Origin: Sphingobacterium sp.
GTDB lineage: Bacteria > Bacteroidota > Bacteroidia > Sphingobacteriales > Sphingobacteriaceae
Assembly: GCA_022712315.1 (NCBI GenBank)
Contig: JALAGS010000028.1
Span: 1-64,000, forward strand
Reading direction: 5' to 3'
Length of the DNA: 64,000 nucleotides
The notes beneath the pieces were generated by a model. It was given only the letters and a program-made list of their open reading frames with translations, did not search any database and had not been told where the DNA came from. Below, piece by piece: positions 1 through 8,874 of this stretch (its first letter is position 1; each line of letters begins with the position of its first letter). The translations under genes and the position numbers were made by a program.

Positions 1-58
1 TCTCCTTCTCCTTCTCCTTCTCCTTCTCCTTCTCCTTCTCCTTCTCCTTCTCCTTCTC
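1..58. repeat. Hexanucleotide tandem repeat (TCTCCT)n, cut by the window edge
   Basis: A perfect 6-bp tandem repeat of more than nine copies starts at the first base, so its full length is unknown. On the minus strand it reads GAGAAG and lies in frame in ureD, giving an alternating Glu-Lys run of at least 19 residues. Because the unit is two codons long, gain or loss of units changes the tail length without shifting the frame. Confidence 0.95.
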
Positions 59-880
59 TATTGACCTTACCATGCTATTTTCTTTCTTTTCAGCAAGCTT
101 GTGCTGCGTAAAATCCCAGCAAAGCTGTCCTAGCATATGTAAAAAGTCGTATAATAGCTCGCCATCAGTCCCCAATGCACGCAAGATAACCACATCTGTC
201 GATGCCTGTGTAAATCCATAAGAGATATCGCTGTATTCGACAGTTAAGATCTCATCAAGTTCCTGTTTCAGTTCTTGCGCAAAAAGTGCAGAAAATAAAA
301 ATGTCGCCTGATGGGTATAACCTTCAAAAAATAACATTTTTTGGATCGGTTGACTTTTAGGGCACATGAGCTGATTATCAATAAATGACAGCTTACTATT
401 TCTAAAAATCTTCGTTTTTGTATGCAGCCTGTCAAACTCAAAAGCTTCTTTCATGTGAATTCTCCCCACACTGATAATATCCCCCCACATCAAAACCGCA
501 TCATCTGCTAAATGAATATGATTGCTGGCTTTGAAAATGGAATCTTTAAACGGAGTTACAGGGTGTGGAATATAATGAAACACGCCTCCAGCATCAACAT
601 GCACATCCGTATGTTGCCTCGCTCCAGTTTTCATTGGATGCAGCTTATTGAATGACTGCGTGAAAAGCTTCAATTGTGCTTCCTCTTTCACATGAACATC
701 AATATGCAGATAATCGGTATCCATGATCCCTGGAGAAGCACTCATAATGATCATTTCCAAATGATCTGTCAATCCAGCCGCCCCATAGTGCGTCAATTTA
801 TAGGGAGCATTATGATAACTTTCTTTCAATCTGCTCCTACCTTCTTCCCGGGCAACATTTAATACGATTTTACTATCCAT
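2..880 (-). CDS. ureD: Urease accessory protein UreD (UreH), partial at 3' end
   Basis: This gene is missing from the ORF track because it has no stop before the window edge. I translated it by hand from ATG at 880 and found 293 open codons. UreD is the scaffold that binds urease apoprotein and recruits UreF and UreG for nickel insertion. Family-like segments include HYGAAGLTDHLEM near residues 31-43, YIPHPVTPF near 105-113 and the MWGDIISVGR stretch. About 274 residues, near full family length, precede an unusual (EK)n tail that continues off the window. It is the last visible urease gene, 12 bp after ureG. No clear Shine-Dalgarno sequence is seen, which is usual in this phylum. Confidence 0.9.
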   Translation of the reverse strand, partial: MDSKIVLNVAREEGRSRLKESYHNAPYKLTHYGAAGLTDHLEMIIMSASPGIMDTDYLHIDVHVKEEAQLKLFTQSFNKLHPMKTGARQHTDVHVDAGGVFHYIPHPVTPFKDSIFKASNHIHLADDAVLMWGDIISVGRIHMKEAFEFDRLHTKTKIFRNSKLSFIDNQLMCPKSQPIQKMLFFEGYTHQATFLFSALFAQELKQELDEILTVEYSDISYGFTQASTDVVILRALGTDGELLYDFLHMLGQLCWDFTQHKLAEKKENSMVRSIEKEKEKEKEKEKEKEKEKE

Positions 881-892
881 ATATGATCATTT

Positions 893-1513
893 TTAACCTA
901 CCGGCTCCAACAGAGCATATTTTTTGATCCATGTTTTGACATCTTCCAGGCCTTCAAGTGTCATTAGATTTGTAAAAATAAATGGCCGTTCACCACGCAT
1001 GCGAATTGTATCCTGACGCATCACTTCCAGATCAGCATGCACATAAGGCGCAAGATCAATCTTATTGATCAGCAACAGATCTGAACGTGTAATACCAGGA
1101 CCTCCTTTACGTGGCATTTTTTCACCTTCAGCGACATCAAGAACGAAGATGGTCAAATCTGCTAGATCCGGGCTGAAAGTTGCTGTCAGATTATCACCGC
1201 CACTTTCAACAAAAATTAGCTCTACATCTTCAAAACGATGAGCCAGTTCTTCAACGGCTTCAATATTCATCGAGGCATCTTCACGAATAGCTGTATGGGG
1301 GCAACCGCCAGTTTCAACTCCAATAATCCGCTCCGCAGGTAAAGCCGAGTTCTGCTGTAAGTACATCGCATCTTCCCGGGTATAAATATCATTCGTAACC
1401 ACACAGATACTATAGTTTTTCGACATTGAGCGTGTCAATCGTTCAATGAGCGCCGTTTTGCCCGATCCAACAGGACCTGCAACACCAATTTTCACGTAAT
1501 TTCTCTTGGACAT
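893..1513 (-). CDS. ureG: Urease accessory GTPase UreG
   Basis: UreG is the SIMIBI-class GTPase that powers delivery of nickel to the urease active site, in complex with UreD and UreF and receiving metal from UreE. The 206-residue product has the P-loop GPVGSGKT near residues 13-20, the metal-site motif CPH inside [13 protein letters not shown], the segment FVESGGDNL and a guanine-specificity NKID. Length matches the family. It sits 24 bp after ureF and 12 bp before ureD in the same operon. Confidence 0.97.
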   Translation of the reverse strand: MSKRNYVKIGVAGPVGSGKTALIERLTRSMSKNYSICVVTNDIYTREDAMYLQQNSALPAERIIGVETGGCPHTAIREDASMNIEAVEELAHRFEDVELIFVESGGDNLTATFSPDLADLTIFVLDVAEGEKMPRKGGPGITRSDLLLINKIDLAPYVHADLEVMRQDTIRMRGERPFIFTNLMTLEGLEDVKTWIKKYALLEPVG

Positions 1514-1537
1514 CTTTTATTTCTCCTTTTCCAATTT

Positions 1538-2224
1538 TTAAGAGATGTAAATTCTTGTATATAATTTCTCATGTTGCATGCATCGAATATCTTGCGCAAT
1601 ACAACAATTTCCAATCAGGTCATCATCCAATTCAGGTTGTAAAGCCACCAGTTTATTAATTAAAGGCTGCAGCTTAAACAAAATTTGCTGTGCATCCATT
1701 TGGCTAATAGGGACTAGTTTTGCACAATTTGTCATAATGCCATTCAATGAATTATAATAAAAAGCACTCAGTGCATCTGTATAACTAATTTGCTGTGCAT
1801 GAGCAAACATGGCAAATGCCATCGCATAATGACCATGAAGCTCCTGTGTATTGATTGCCTTGAGATAGGTCGAGCAACGCTTGACGGGATTTAACTTTTC
1901 CGTCAATTTTAAGAACCTTATGCCTAATTTCTTGCTGGCATCCCTAATCTCATAAGGGGCTTTAAATGCTGTAATCAAAGCATCGAGTTCCGCTATCTTC
2001 TTTTTTGTCGCCCTTGATTCACACAATTGCCAAGCCTTATGGAAAAAAGCGGCGTCGTTGTAATAAAAGCTATGTTCCAATAAGGTCTGTGCATATTCTT
2101 TTGCTGTTTTAGCATCATGTACAATCTCCTTATTAATATAAGTTTCCAATCCATAGGAATGGGTAAAACCTCCAATCGGAAATACAGAATCATTGATTTG
2201 CATCAATGTCAACAATGGATTCAT
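1538..2224 (-). CDS. ureF: Urease accessory protein UreF
   Basis: UreF bridges UreD and UreG and acts in the GTPase-dependent activation of urease. The ORF track starts at 2284, but that would overlap ureE by 44 bp and add a basic 20-residue stretch unlike UreF. The ATG at 2224 gives MNPLLTLMQINDSVFPIGGFTHSYGLE, the normal UreF N-terminus, 16 bp after the ureE stop, and a 228-residue protein. The largely alpha-helical body and the late segment GIMTNCAKLVPISQ fit the family. Confidence 0.93.
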   Translation of the reverse strand: MNPLLTLMQINDSVFPIGGFTHSYGLETYINKEIVHDAKTAKEYAQTLLEHSFYYNDAAFFHKAWQLCESRATKKKIAELDALITAFKAPYEIRDASKKLGIRFLKLTEKLNPVKRCSTYLKAINTQELHGHYAMAFAMFAHAQQISYTDALSAFYYNSLNGIMTNCAKLVPISQMDAQQILFKLQPLINKLVALQPELDDDLIGNCCIAQDIRCMQHEKLYTRIYIS

Positions 2225-2240
2225 ATCTAGTTTTATTAAT

Positions 2241-2735
2241 TTACATCCCTTTTGCCAGTGTAATTTTATTTTGAGCCACCGCATACTGATGGATCCGTAA
2301 TGTATGGGTTCTTTCGATTACCCGAAGTTCCTTAGCCGGTGAGAAACCTGCCCTCTCCAGTGTTTCCCATAGTGGATTTTCATATGCAGCAATGATCTCA
2401 TGAGCTGCGTTAATGAAAACAGGAATGTGTTTATTGCCAATTTCAAGACATATCCGAGCCATATCCAGCGCGTTCTTAGGCCGCACAACAAGGCAAGGAC
2501 AGGGTAATATCCGGACAACAATACGCAGCTCTTCTGTTTCAAACAGAATATCACCATCAAACAAGGACTCCTCCCCTAGATTTTTGAAACCTATTTCTCG
2601 CCCCAGAACAGTGAACCCGCGGATCACACGTTTTTCGGTATCGAACCATTCCAGCTCTAAAAAATCCAGCTCTACAGTATCCTGTTCCAAACCATCCGTC
2701 CAAATATTACCCTTAACGTCACTTGCTAATAACAT
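2241..2735 (-). CDS. ureE: Urease accessory nickel chaperone UreE
   Basis: UreE is the homodimeric nickel-binding chaperone that hands metal to UreG. The 164-residue protein has an N-terminal beta domain and a C-terminal metal-binding domain with the GNKHIPVF motif near residues 101-108, which contains the conserved dimer-interface histidine. It lacks the long His-rich tail of Klebsiella UreE and ends with only isolated histidines, so it is likely a nickel carrier rather than a store. It lies 10 bp after ureC. Confidence 0.93.
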   Translation of the reverse strand: MLLASDVKGNIWTDGLEQDTVELDFLELEWFDTEKRVIRGFTVLGREIGFKNLGEESLFDGDILFETEELRIVVRILPCPCLVVRPKNALDMARICLEIGNKHIPVFINAAHEIIAAYENPLWETLERAGFSPAKELRVIERTHTLRIHQYAVAQNKITLAKGM

Positions 2736-2745
2736 AAATACCTCA

Positions 2746-4596
2746 TTAGAATAAGAAGTAACGTTGTGCCATTGGAAGTTCTTTCAATGGTTCACAAGTC
2801 GCCAATACGCCATCTACAGTTACCTCATATGTTTCCGGATTAACCACGATATTTGGTGTTGCATGATTGTGTACCATATCCTTTTTCATCACGGTACGGC
2901 ATCCCACTACCGGCAGGCACTTCCGTGACAAGTTTAATTTTTGGATATTTCCATTCTCTAAAGACACTTTCGAAACAAAGTTGAAACACAGTTTTGAAAC
3001 GGCTTTACCATAATTCCCAAACATCGGTCTATAGATAATTGGCTGTGGCGTAGGAATTGATGCATTGGCATCTCCCATTTTAGCTCCTAAAATCATACCT
3101 CCTTTAATGACCAGTTCGGGTTTTACACCAAACAGTTCCGGCTTCCAAAGAATCAAATCCGCATACTTTCCCTTTTCAATTGAACCGATATATTGATCAA
3201 TACCATGTGCTTTCGCTGGATTTATGGTGAATTTGGATACATAACGTTTGACACGGAAATTATCATTTCCTTTCCCTTGATCCTCAGCCAAAGGACCGCG
3301 CTGGATCTTCATCTTATGCGCAGTTTGGAATGTACGAGAGATCACCTCACCTACACGTCCCATGGCTTGACTATCCGAACTCATAATCGAAAATACCCCC
3401 ATGTCCTGTAAGATATCTTCGGCAGCAATTGTCTGCGGACGGATGCGTGAATCTGCAAATGCCACATCTTCTTTCACATTTTTATCCAAATGGTGACACA
3501 CCATCAACATGTCCAAGTGTTCCTCAGCAGTATTGACGGTAAAAGGTTTTGTAGGGTTGGTAGATGCAGGGAGAATGTTTGGATACATGGCGATCTTAAT
3601 GATATCCGGTGCGTGCCCTCCACCAGCACCCTCTGTATGGAAGGTATGGATAACACGGCCATCTATCGCGGCAACTGTATCCTCCAGGAAACCTGCTTCA
3701 TTCAGTGTATCTGTGTGGATGGCGACCTGTACATCGTATTTATCGGCCACTTTCAATGCCGCATCAATAGTAGCCGGAGTCGCCCCCCAGTCTTCATGAA
3801 TTTTTACGCCAAGCGCCCCTGCCTCAATCTGCTCCTCAATTGGTTTTGTGGTAGAAACATTTCCCTTACCAAAAAAGCCAACATTGATAGGTAAGTTTTC
3901 AAAAGCTTCAAACATGCGTTCGATGTACCATTTCCCAGAAGTCACTGTTGTTGCCAGTGTTCCATCTGCAGGTCCTGCACCACCGCCGATAAAGGTCGTT
4001 ACACCAGAATATAGAGCAGTTTCGATTTGCTGTGGTGAGATAAAGTGAATATGTGTATCGATACCTCCAGCAGTCAAGATGTATCCGGCACCACCATGTA
4101 CTTCTGTAGAAGCACCGATTACCATACCTTTGGTTACGCCATCCTGAACATCAGGATTTCCCGCTTTACCAATACCCACAATTTTACCATCCTTAATACC
4201 AATATCGCCCTTTACAATCCCCCAGTGATCGATGATAATAACATTGGTGATACAGAAATCCAGCACGTCTTCATCTCGCAAGGCTCGCGCGGACTGTCCC
4301 ATACCATCACGGATGGTCTTACCCCCGCCGAATTTATTCTCCTCACCATAAACATTAAAATCTTTTTCAATCTCGATAAACAACTCTGTATCGGCCAAGC
4401 GGACCTTATCTCCTGTAGTAGGGCCAAAAAGTGCAGCGTATTTGTCCCGAGGGATATAAAGTTCCCCATCGATATATTTTACTGATGATTTATCTAAACC
4501 TAGTTTATCTAAACCAAGCGCATGTAGACCAACGGTAGAACCCAATGTCGTGAGTCCTACAACCTTAATCCATTCGCGTCTATTCCATCCTCCCAT
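2746..4596 (-). CDS. ureC: Urease alpha (catalytic) subunit UreC with Tat-like N-terminal extension
   Basis: UreC hydrolyses urea to ammonia and carbamate at a di-nickel centre. All catalytic residues can be read: H182 and H184 (HIHF), carbamylated K265 and H267 (GVKIHED), H294, H320, flap C367/H368 and D408. These sit at a constant +48 from the Klebsiella aerogenes numbering. The protein is 616 residues against about 567 usually. Most of the excess is an N-terminal extension reading [10 protein letters not shown], then a hydrophobic stretch, then a duplicated GLDK linker, before the normal [11 protein letters not shown] start. The twin arginine and hydrophobic core resemble a Tat signal. The ATG lies 2 bp after ureB and no later ATG precedes the conserved domain. 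The export role is inferred. Confidence 0.97.
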   Translation of the reverse strand: MGGWNRREWIKVVGLTTLGSTVGLHALGLDKLGLDKSSVKYIDGELYIPRDKYAALFGPTTGDKVRLADTELFIEIEKDFNVYGEENKFGGGKTIRDGMGQSARALRDEDVLDFCITNVIIIDHWGIVKGDIGIKDGKIVGIGKAGNPDVQDGVTKGMVIGASTEVHGGAGYILTAGGIDTHIHFISPQQIETALYSGVTTFIGGGAGPADGTLATTVTSGKWYIERMFEAFENLPINVGFFGKGNVSTTKPIEEQIEAGALGVKIHEDWGATPATIDAALKVADKYDVQVAIHTDTLNEAGFLEDTVAAIDGRVIHTFHTEGAGGGHAPDIIKIAMYPNILPASTNPTKPFTVNTAEEHLDMLMVCHHLDKNVKEDVAFADSRIRPQTIAAEDILQDMGVFSIMSSDSQAMGRVGEVISRTFQTAHKMKIQRGPLAEDQGKGNDNFRVKRYVSKFTINPAKAHGIDQYIGSIEKGKYADLILWKPELFGVKPELVIKGGMILGAKMGDANASIPTPQPIIYRPMFGNYGKAVSKLCFNFVSKVSLENGNIQKLNLSRKCLPVVGCRTVMKKDMVHNHATPNIVVNPETYEVTVDGVLATCEPLKELPMAQRYFLF

Positions 4597-4598
4597 AG

Positions 4599-4970
4599 TT
4601 ACTTAGATTGTCTGAATTTTAATTTTTTCATTTTATCAATGGCCCTCGTTTTCACAGACTGATCTGTGTATTTTCCGTTTGTCAAGCCATTAAAACCGTG
4701 AATTTCCTTACTTCCTCCAAATTCAACTAGAACAACTGATTTCTGTTCTCCCGGTTCGAAACGGACTGCTGTACTTGCAGGAATATTTAAACGCATCCCA
4801 AAAGCTCTCTCTCTGTCGAACGAAAGCAACTTGTTCGCTTCAAAAAAATGATAATGCGAGCCGACCTGAATCGGTCTATCACCTTCATTTTTCACAACAA
4901 TGCTTGTGGTTCTATGCCCAACATTAGCCTTGATTTCTTCTTTTTTTAAAATGTATTCTCCTGGAATCAT
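4599..4970 (-). CDS. ureB: Urease beta subunit UreB
   Basis: UreB is the small structural subunit that packs against UreC in the urease trimer of trimers. The 123 residues begin with the family signature MIPGEYIL and include [11 protein letters not shown] and [18 protein letters not shown]. No signal peptide is visible. It is separate from ureA, not fused as in Helicobacter, and lies 15 bp after ureA and 2 bp before ureC. Confidence 0.97.
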   Translation of the reverse strand: MIPGEYILKKEEIKANVGHRTTSIVVKNEGDRPIQVGSHYHFFEANKLLSFDRERAFGMRLNIPASTAVRFEPGEQKSVVLVEFGGSKEIHGFNGLTNGKYTDQSVKTRAIDKMKKLKFRQSK

Positions 4971-4985
4971 ATCATTTAATATTTA

Positions 4986-5288
4986 TTAACGAATAGGATC
5001 ATGGACAGTCACTAGTTTGGTTCCGTCCGGGAAAGTAACTTCGATCTGTACATCATGAATCATTTCGGGCACCCCCTCCATAACCTGACTTCTTTTCAAC
5101 AAAGTGGTACCATACGACATGAGGTCGGCCACTGACCTACCGTCCCTGGCTTCCTCCATAATTTGGGCGCTGATATAAGCAATGCACTCGGGATAATTTA
5201 ATTTCACCCCACGCTTCAATCTCTTGGCGGCCAATTCACCCGCCAAATGCAATAGCAGCTTTTCTGTTTCTCTCGGTGTTAAACGCAT
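4986..5288 (-). CDS. ureA: Urease gamma subunit UreA
   Basis: UreA is the 100-residue gamma subunit of urease. The N-terminus [20 protein letters not shown], the segment [22 protein letters not shown] and the C-terminal [14 protein letters not shown] are textbook family features. There is no signal peptide. It is the first urease structural gene and lies 36 bp after the porin gene, so the two are probably co-transcribed. Confidence 0.97.
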   Translation of the reverse strand: MRLTPRETEKLLLHLAGELAAKRLKRGVKLNYPECIAYISAQIMEEARDGRSVADLMSYGTTLLKRSQVMEGVPEMIHDVQIEVTFPDGTKLVTVHDPIR

Positions 5289-5324
5289 AAAAAATAAGTA
5301 TTTGTTATTTTGTTAAAGGAATTC

Positions 5325-6515
5325 TTACAAGACTGGAATGGTAAAATAGGCTCCAAAAGCAAGACGATTATATTGACTTTTAGGCATATTCATAGCATCC
5401 TTATAATTGACAGTATTACCTACATAACCGAGATAAAACCGCAGATCCTGATTATGAAATGGCTTATGCTGCAAAGCGGCAAAATAGGTCCAGTTTTGGC
5501 GAAAATTCTTCCCCAATTGATCGTCATTCCTTGCTCCCGCAATCTCATAGGCACCTTTCAAAGCGATTTCCCATTTTCTAGTTAAGAATTGGTCATAGCG
5601 CAATATCGCAGAGCCATAATTAACGTCTTTAGCCAACACCCGCTGATCACCTGTTCTGTCATAAAACTCATTGATCGCAGAAGATGCAATCATTGCATGA
5701 TCAACACCGAGATAAGAATACTGTAAGTCCAGATACACCATCTGCCGGGAAGTTTTGAACTTATTCGCCAAGGAGACTGAATGATTCGTATGCCCCTTTG
5801 CAAACTGTGAAATATTATAGGACCATTTGGTATTAATCTGCTTATTCATAAATGCGCCCACCCAGGTGAAATATGCCCCCATAGGCACGTTGGATCGTTC
5901 TAAATCCCCTACGGCAAAGCCATTTTTTGCATGAAGATCCATAAAACTGTCATTCGTCGTGTTATATACCTGTGCATGAAACGAATGATTTGGATTAACT
6001 TCATAAGAGATCATCCCCCCCACAACAAAAAGGTTTAATATACGGTCGACATAGTCGGTAAACTTATATTCGTAAATGGGATTATTTTCAAACTCATAAC
6101 TTCCAACCATTGCACTTTGCTTACCGGCTGTAACAGACCATTTCAGATCTTTTCCAAACTTGTACTTGATCAATGCCATATCCAAAGCCCGAGATCCATT
6201 ATCTTGGCTCGTTGGCGCAAATGACCTATTCAAACGAAAACGCACTTTATAAGAAAGTCGATCATTGTAATCTCCACTCATCAAAATACGGGCGTCATCA
6301 AGATTTGCTTTTGCCTGTGATGAACCATCTCCATTGTCTGTTTGCAACCCTGCTCTTAATAGGACATCCAGTTGAAATGATTTTGCTCTTGCGGGTTCAT
6401 TCAGCAGCAAACTGCTTCTCTTCGCTGGAATAGAGTCTGTGTGAGCGTGCTCCTGTGCATGTAAGGAAGCTATGCAAAGCCCCAGTGTTGTAAAAAGTGA
6501 AAGTGTTTTTTTCAT
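5325..6515 (-). CDS. Phosphate-selective-porin-like (OprO/OprP-type) outer-membrane porin, first gene of the urease operon
   Basis: The start was moved from 6575 to 6515, where MKKTLSLFTTLGLCIASLHAQ forms a clean signal peptide; the product is 396 residues. After it come many amphipathic beta-strand-like segments (for example ARILMSGDYNDRLSYKVRFRLNR) and a terminal strand ending in a hydrophobic residue (YFTIPVL), as in trimeric porins. The fold resembles the OprO/P family, but substrate cannot be read from sequence. It precedes ureA by 36 bp in the same direction, so it may admit urea, nickel or another operon-related solute. That role is inferred from position. Confidence 0.8.
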   Translation of the reverse strand: MKKTLSLFTTLGLCIASLHAQEHAHTDSIPAKRSSLLLNEPARAKSFQLDVLLRAGLQTDNGDGSSQAKANLDDARILMSGDYNDRLSYKVRFRLNRSFAPTSQDNGSRALDMALIKYKFGKDLKWSVTAGKQSAMVGSYEFENNPIYEYKFTDYVDRILNLFVVGGMISYEVNPNHSFHAQVYNTTNDSFMDLHAKNGFAVGDLERSNVPMGAYFTWVGAFMNKQINTKWSYNISQFAKGHTNHSVSLANKFKTSRQMVYLDLQYSYLGVDHAMIASSAINEFYDRTGDQRVLAKDVNYGSAILRYDQFLTRKWEIALKGAYEIAGARNDDQLGKNFRQNWTYFAALQHKPFHNQDLRFYLGYVGNTVNYKDAMNMPKSQYNRLAFGAYFTIPVL

Positions 6516-6553
6516 CCTTATGTTTTGTTCCAATATGGTCGGGAAGCGATCCC

Positions 6554-6586
6554 GATTTTTCAAATCATCATTCAATTTGAAAAATC
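6554..6586. promoter_or_regulatory. 12-bp perfect inverted repeat in the leader of the porin-urease operon
   Basis: Arms GATTTTTCAAAT (6554-6565) and its exact complement (6575-6586) flank a 9-nt loop, 38 bp upstream of the porin start. A short GC hairpin (arms CGGGA/TCCCG, 6540-6554) abuts it. It could be an operator, an RNA leader structure, or a weak terminator for the kinase transcript; no long U-tract follows. Confidence 0.6.
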
Positions 6587-6596
6587 AAGAAATTCC

Positions 6597-6633
6597 CTGT
6601 GATATACCTGTATCTGGCACAAGTATATCACAG
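6597..6633. promoter_or_regulatory. 11-bp perfect inverted repeat overlapping a possible -7 box for the porin-urease operon
   Basis: CTGTGATATAC (6597-6607) pairs exactly with GTATATCACAG (6623-6633) across a 15-bp spacer. On the minus strand a near-consensus box TATACTTG (6627-6620, one mismatch to TAnnTTTG) overlaps one arm. A dimeric regulator binding here would cover the presumed promoter. The spacing does not match a normal CRP/FNR site. Confidence 0.55.
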
Positions 6634-6671
6634 CCACCTAAAAATGGAATAAGGATGAGATTAAAATGAAA

Positions 6672-8054
6672 TTAGAAAGGTATTTTTGGGATTGTAACCA
6701 CCACTAAAGTACCCTGCCCTTCGGTAGAACGCAATACTAATTCTGCACCATGAAGGTCAAAAATATTCTTGGCTAAAACAAGGCCCAAGCCATTTCCATA
6801 GATATCACCGACATTAGACGCGCGGTAAAAAGAGGTAAAAATATGCGGCTGGTCTTTTTGAGGAATACCTATCCCTTGATCGAATACTTTTATCGTCATA
6901 TTTTTGCTATCGCTACTGATTGCGACAACAATCTGCTGTCCGTTACCGTACTTAAATGCATTTGAAATAATATTGCTAAAGGCAATAAAAAACAGATCTG
7001 GATTGGCTAAAACGGTAAGTTCATCACTATCTTCCGGGATTTCTGTGAGATCAAAAGAAAGTTTTAACTCCTTGTGAATACTCTTTTCAGCTTTATGGAT
7101 TTCATAAAGCAGCTCATCAATTCGAATGGTTATTTTATTGTCCACCTCGCCCTTAAAACCCATCCGGGATAGTTGCAAAAGATTATTGATGATAAGCTCC
7201 ATTTTATCCGCGTATTTCGCGATAGTCTGCAATGAATAGTAGGCTTCATGTTCCCTTGACAAAAGCTGCTGGGCCAATTCGGCCTCCCCTCCAATAATTG
7301 TCAGTGGGGTTTTCAGAGAATGAGAGGCATTTCCGATAAAACTCTGTTGAGATTGGACCGAAATATCCAATCGGTTAAGCATTGAATTTAAGTTCGCAAT
7401 CAAAACACCCAATTCATCTTTACCATTACTAAATTTACTGAACAAGCGATGGTCCAAATGTGCGATATCAACTTTATCTAAATCATTGTTGATATCCTTG
7501 ATGGGTTTCAACAACCGATCAGCAAAGTAAAAAGACATCAGTACGATTAAAAAAATGGCCAAAATGCCGCCTGTAATCAATGTGCGATCCAATTGGCGCT
7601 GTTCTTCATGACCATAATCATCGATCCCCTCCGATATCACAATCAAATTTTCGCGATGAAGATGATCTTGAAAGAATACAGCTACAAAAGCAGTCTTCCC
7701 GTTCATATACCTTCCCTTGCCATGATGGATTACATCGGTATAGAATGTCTTTGGCATCGGTAGCTCGGGTCTAAATTGAACACTGTCACTTCCCTTACTA
7801 ACACGAATAAGATGGTCGGTTCCCTCAGATAACTGTTTCAGGTATTTACGTTTTACCTGAATATAAAGTTCTTTATTTTCATCCTTCTGATGAACGATAT
7901 GGTCTCCGACAATCACGGCATTCTCTTCTAGCCGATGAAAAAATTTGGTCTGCAGGCTGTCGTAAGTGAAATAAGATACATAAATGGCAAAAACAACAAG
8001 CAGCAACGTACTGATGATAGAAAAGAGGAGAACTATTTTGGTCCTAATTTTCAT
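6672..8054 (-). CDS. Membrane sensor histidine kinase
   Basis: A 460-residue two-component kinase. Transmembrane segments near residues 8-28 and 160-177 enclose a periplasmic sensor of about 130 residues, followed by a HAMP-like linker. The HisKA box FIGNASHSLKTPL places the phosphorylated histidine at about H245. The HATPase domain shows the N box NIISNAFKYGNG, G1 DQGIGIP, an F box and G2 GNGLGLVLAK. It overlaps the upstream response regulator by 11 bp, so the two are translationally coupled partners. Transcription runs toward the porin-urease operon 157 bp downstream, which makes that operon a candidate target. The signal sensed is unknown. Confidence 0.93.
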   Translation of the reverse strand: MKIRTKIVLLFSIISTLLLVVFAIYVSYFTYDSLQTKFFHRLEENAVIVGDHIVHQKDENKELYIQVKRKYLKQLSEGTDHLIRVSKGSDSVQFRPELPMPKTFYTDVIHHGKGRYMNGKTAFVAVFFQDHLHRENLIVISEGIDDYGHEEQRQLDRTLITGGILAIFLIVLMSFYFADRLLKPIKDINNDLDKVDIAHLDHRLFSKFSNGKDELGVLIANLNSMLNRLDISVQSQQSFIGNASHSLKTPLTIIGGEAELAQQLLSREHEAYYSLQTIAKYADKMELIINNLLQLSRMGFKGEVDNKITIRIDELLYEIHKAEKSIHKELKLSFDLTEIPEDSDELTVLANPDLFFIAFSNIISNAFKYGNGQQIVVAISSDSKNMTIKVFDQGIGIPQKDQPHIFTSFYRASNVGDIYGNGLGLVLAKNIFDLHGAELVLRSTEGQGTLVVVTIPKIPF

Positions 8055-8724
8055 GACGGATTACATATCCCATACCGATCACGGTATGGATAAGTTTACG
8101 TGAAAACTGTTTATCGATCTTTTTCCGCAGATAATTCACATACACATCAACGACATTGGTACTTAAATCGACATCCATCCCCCACACTTCTTCTAAAATA
8201 TCGATCCGACTCAATACCTTATTTCGATTGAGCATTAAGAATTCAAGTAAACGAAATTCGGTGGCGGTAAGAATAATAGGAGAATTGGCACGTTGAACCG
8301 ATTTACTATCTCTATCCAATTGAAGATCATCAAACACCAATATATTTTTCTGCTCAGTAACTGTTTTTGATTTACGGCTATAGCGACTGATTCGAGCCTT
8401 TAACTCCTCCAGGCGAAATGGTTTTGTCAAGTAATCATCCGCATCTCTGGCAAAGGCCTCAACGATATCCTCCGTTTGGTTTAAAGCTGTGAGGATAATA
8501 ATGGGAACCTCATTATTCGACATTCGAATATTTTTACAGACATCTAAACCATTCATACCGGGCAGCATCACATCCAATAGGATGAGGTCATAATGATTGA
8601 GTCCAGCCATTTTTAAACCAGTATACCCATCCATGGCAATACTGATGTGATAGCCCTCTTCTTTTAAGCCTCTTTCGATCAATGATATGACGGATGGTTC
8701 ATCCTCTATAAGCAACAGTTCCAC
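8044..8724 (-). CDS. OmpR/PhoB-family response regulator
   Basis: A 226-residue regulator with an N-terminal receiver domain (acidic pocket E7/D8, phospho-acceptor D51 in ILLDVMLPG, switch T in IILTALN, K in DYLTKPF) and a C-terminal winged helix ending in VYVNYLRKKIDK and IHTVIGMGYVIR. It is the first gene of the pair with the histidine kinase and overlaps it by 11 bp. It resembles the regulators that pair with Bacteroidota CusS/RprX-type kinases, but the exact regulon cannot be read. Confidence 0.95.
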   Translation of the reverse strand: MELLLIEDEPSVISLIERGLKEEGYHISIAMDGYTGLKMAGLNHYDLILLDVMLPGMNGLDVCKNIRMSNNEVPIIILTALNQTEDIVEAFARDADDYLTKPFRLEELKARISRYSRKSKTVTEQKNILVFDDLQLDRDSKSVQRANSPIILTATEFRLLEFLMLNRNKVLSRIDILEEVWGMDVDLSTNVVDVYVNYLRKKIDKQFSRKLIHTVIGMGYVIRHEN

Positions 8725-8768
8725 AGATATCTTTTTTAAGCAGTAAAAAATTCGAGGTTTGTAAAATA

Positions 8769-8776
8769 CAAAATTA
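8769..8776 (-). promoter_or_regulatory. Putative -7 box (TAATTTTG) for the two-component system
   Basis: The minus strand reads TAATTTTG, a perfect TAnnTTTG, 44 nt upstream of the response regulator start. No exact TTTG is found at the expected -33 position, so this is a moderate call. Confidence 0.45.
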
Positions 8777-8874
8777 ATAATTCACTTTTCCCTTAAAAGC
8801 CACATTCCTAAATTATTTCGTTTTTTCTTGACGGTTATATGATAGTAAGACTTTGCAATTCCTTTGGAGTGGAC

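Noticed and set aside
674-862. 62-codon plus-strand ORF antisense to ureD
   Set aside because: It lies wholly within the hand-translated ureD frame on the other strand and shows no features of its own.
3490-4485. Several plus-strand ORFs antisense to ureC
   Set aside because: ureC is intact with every active-site residue, and the antisense ORFs read like shadow frames.
4489-4515. Duplicated 12-bp motif in the UreC linker as a microsatellite
   Set aside because: Only two copies with a 15-bp period; noted in ureC but too short to call a tandem repeat.
6597-6633. CRP/FNR-type binding site
   Set aside because: TGTGA and TCACA are 25 bp apart rather than the 6 bp of a CRP site, so only a generic palindrome is claimed.
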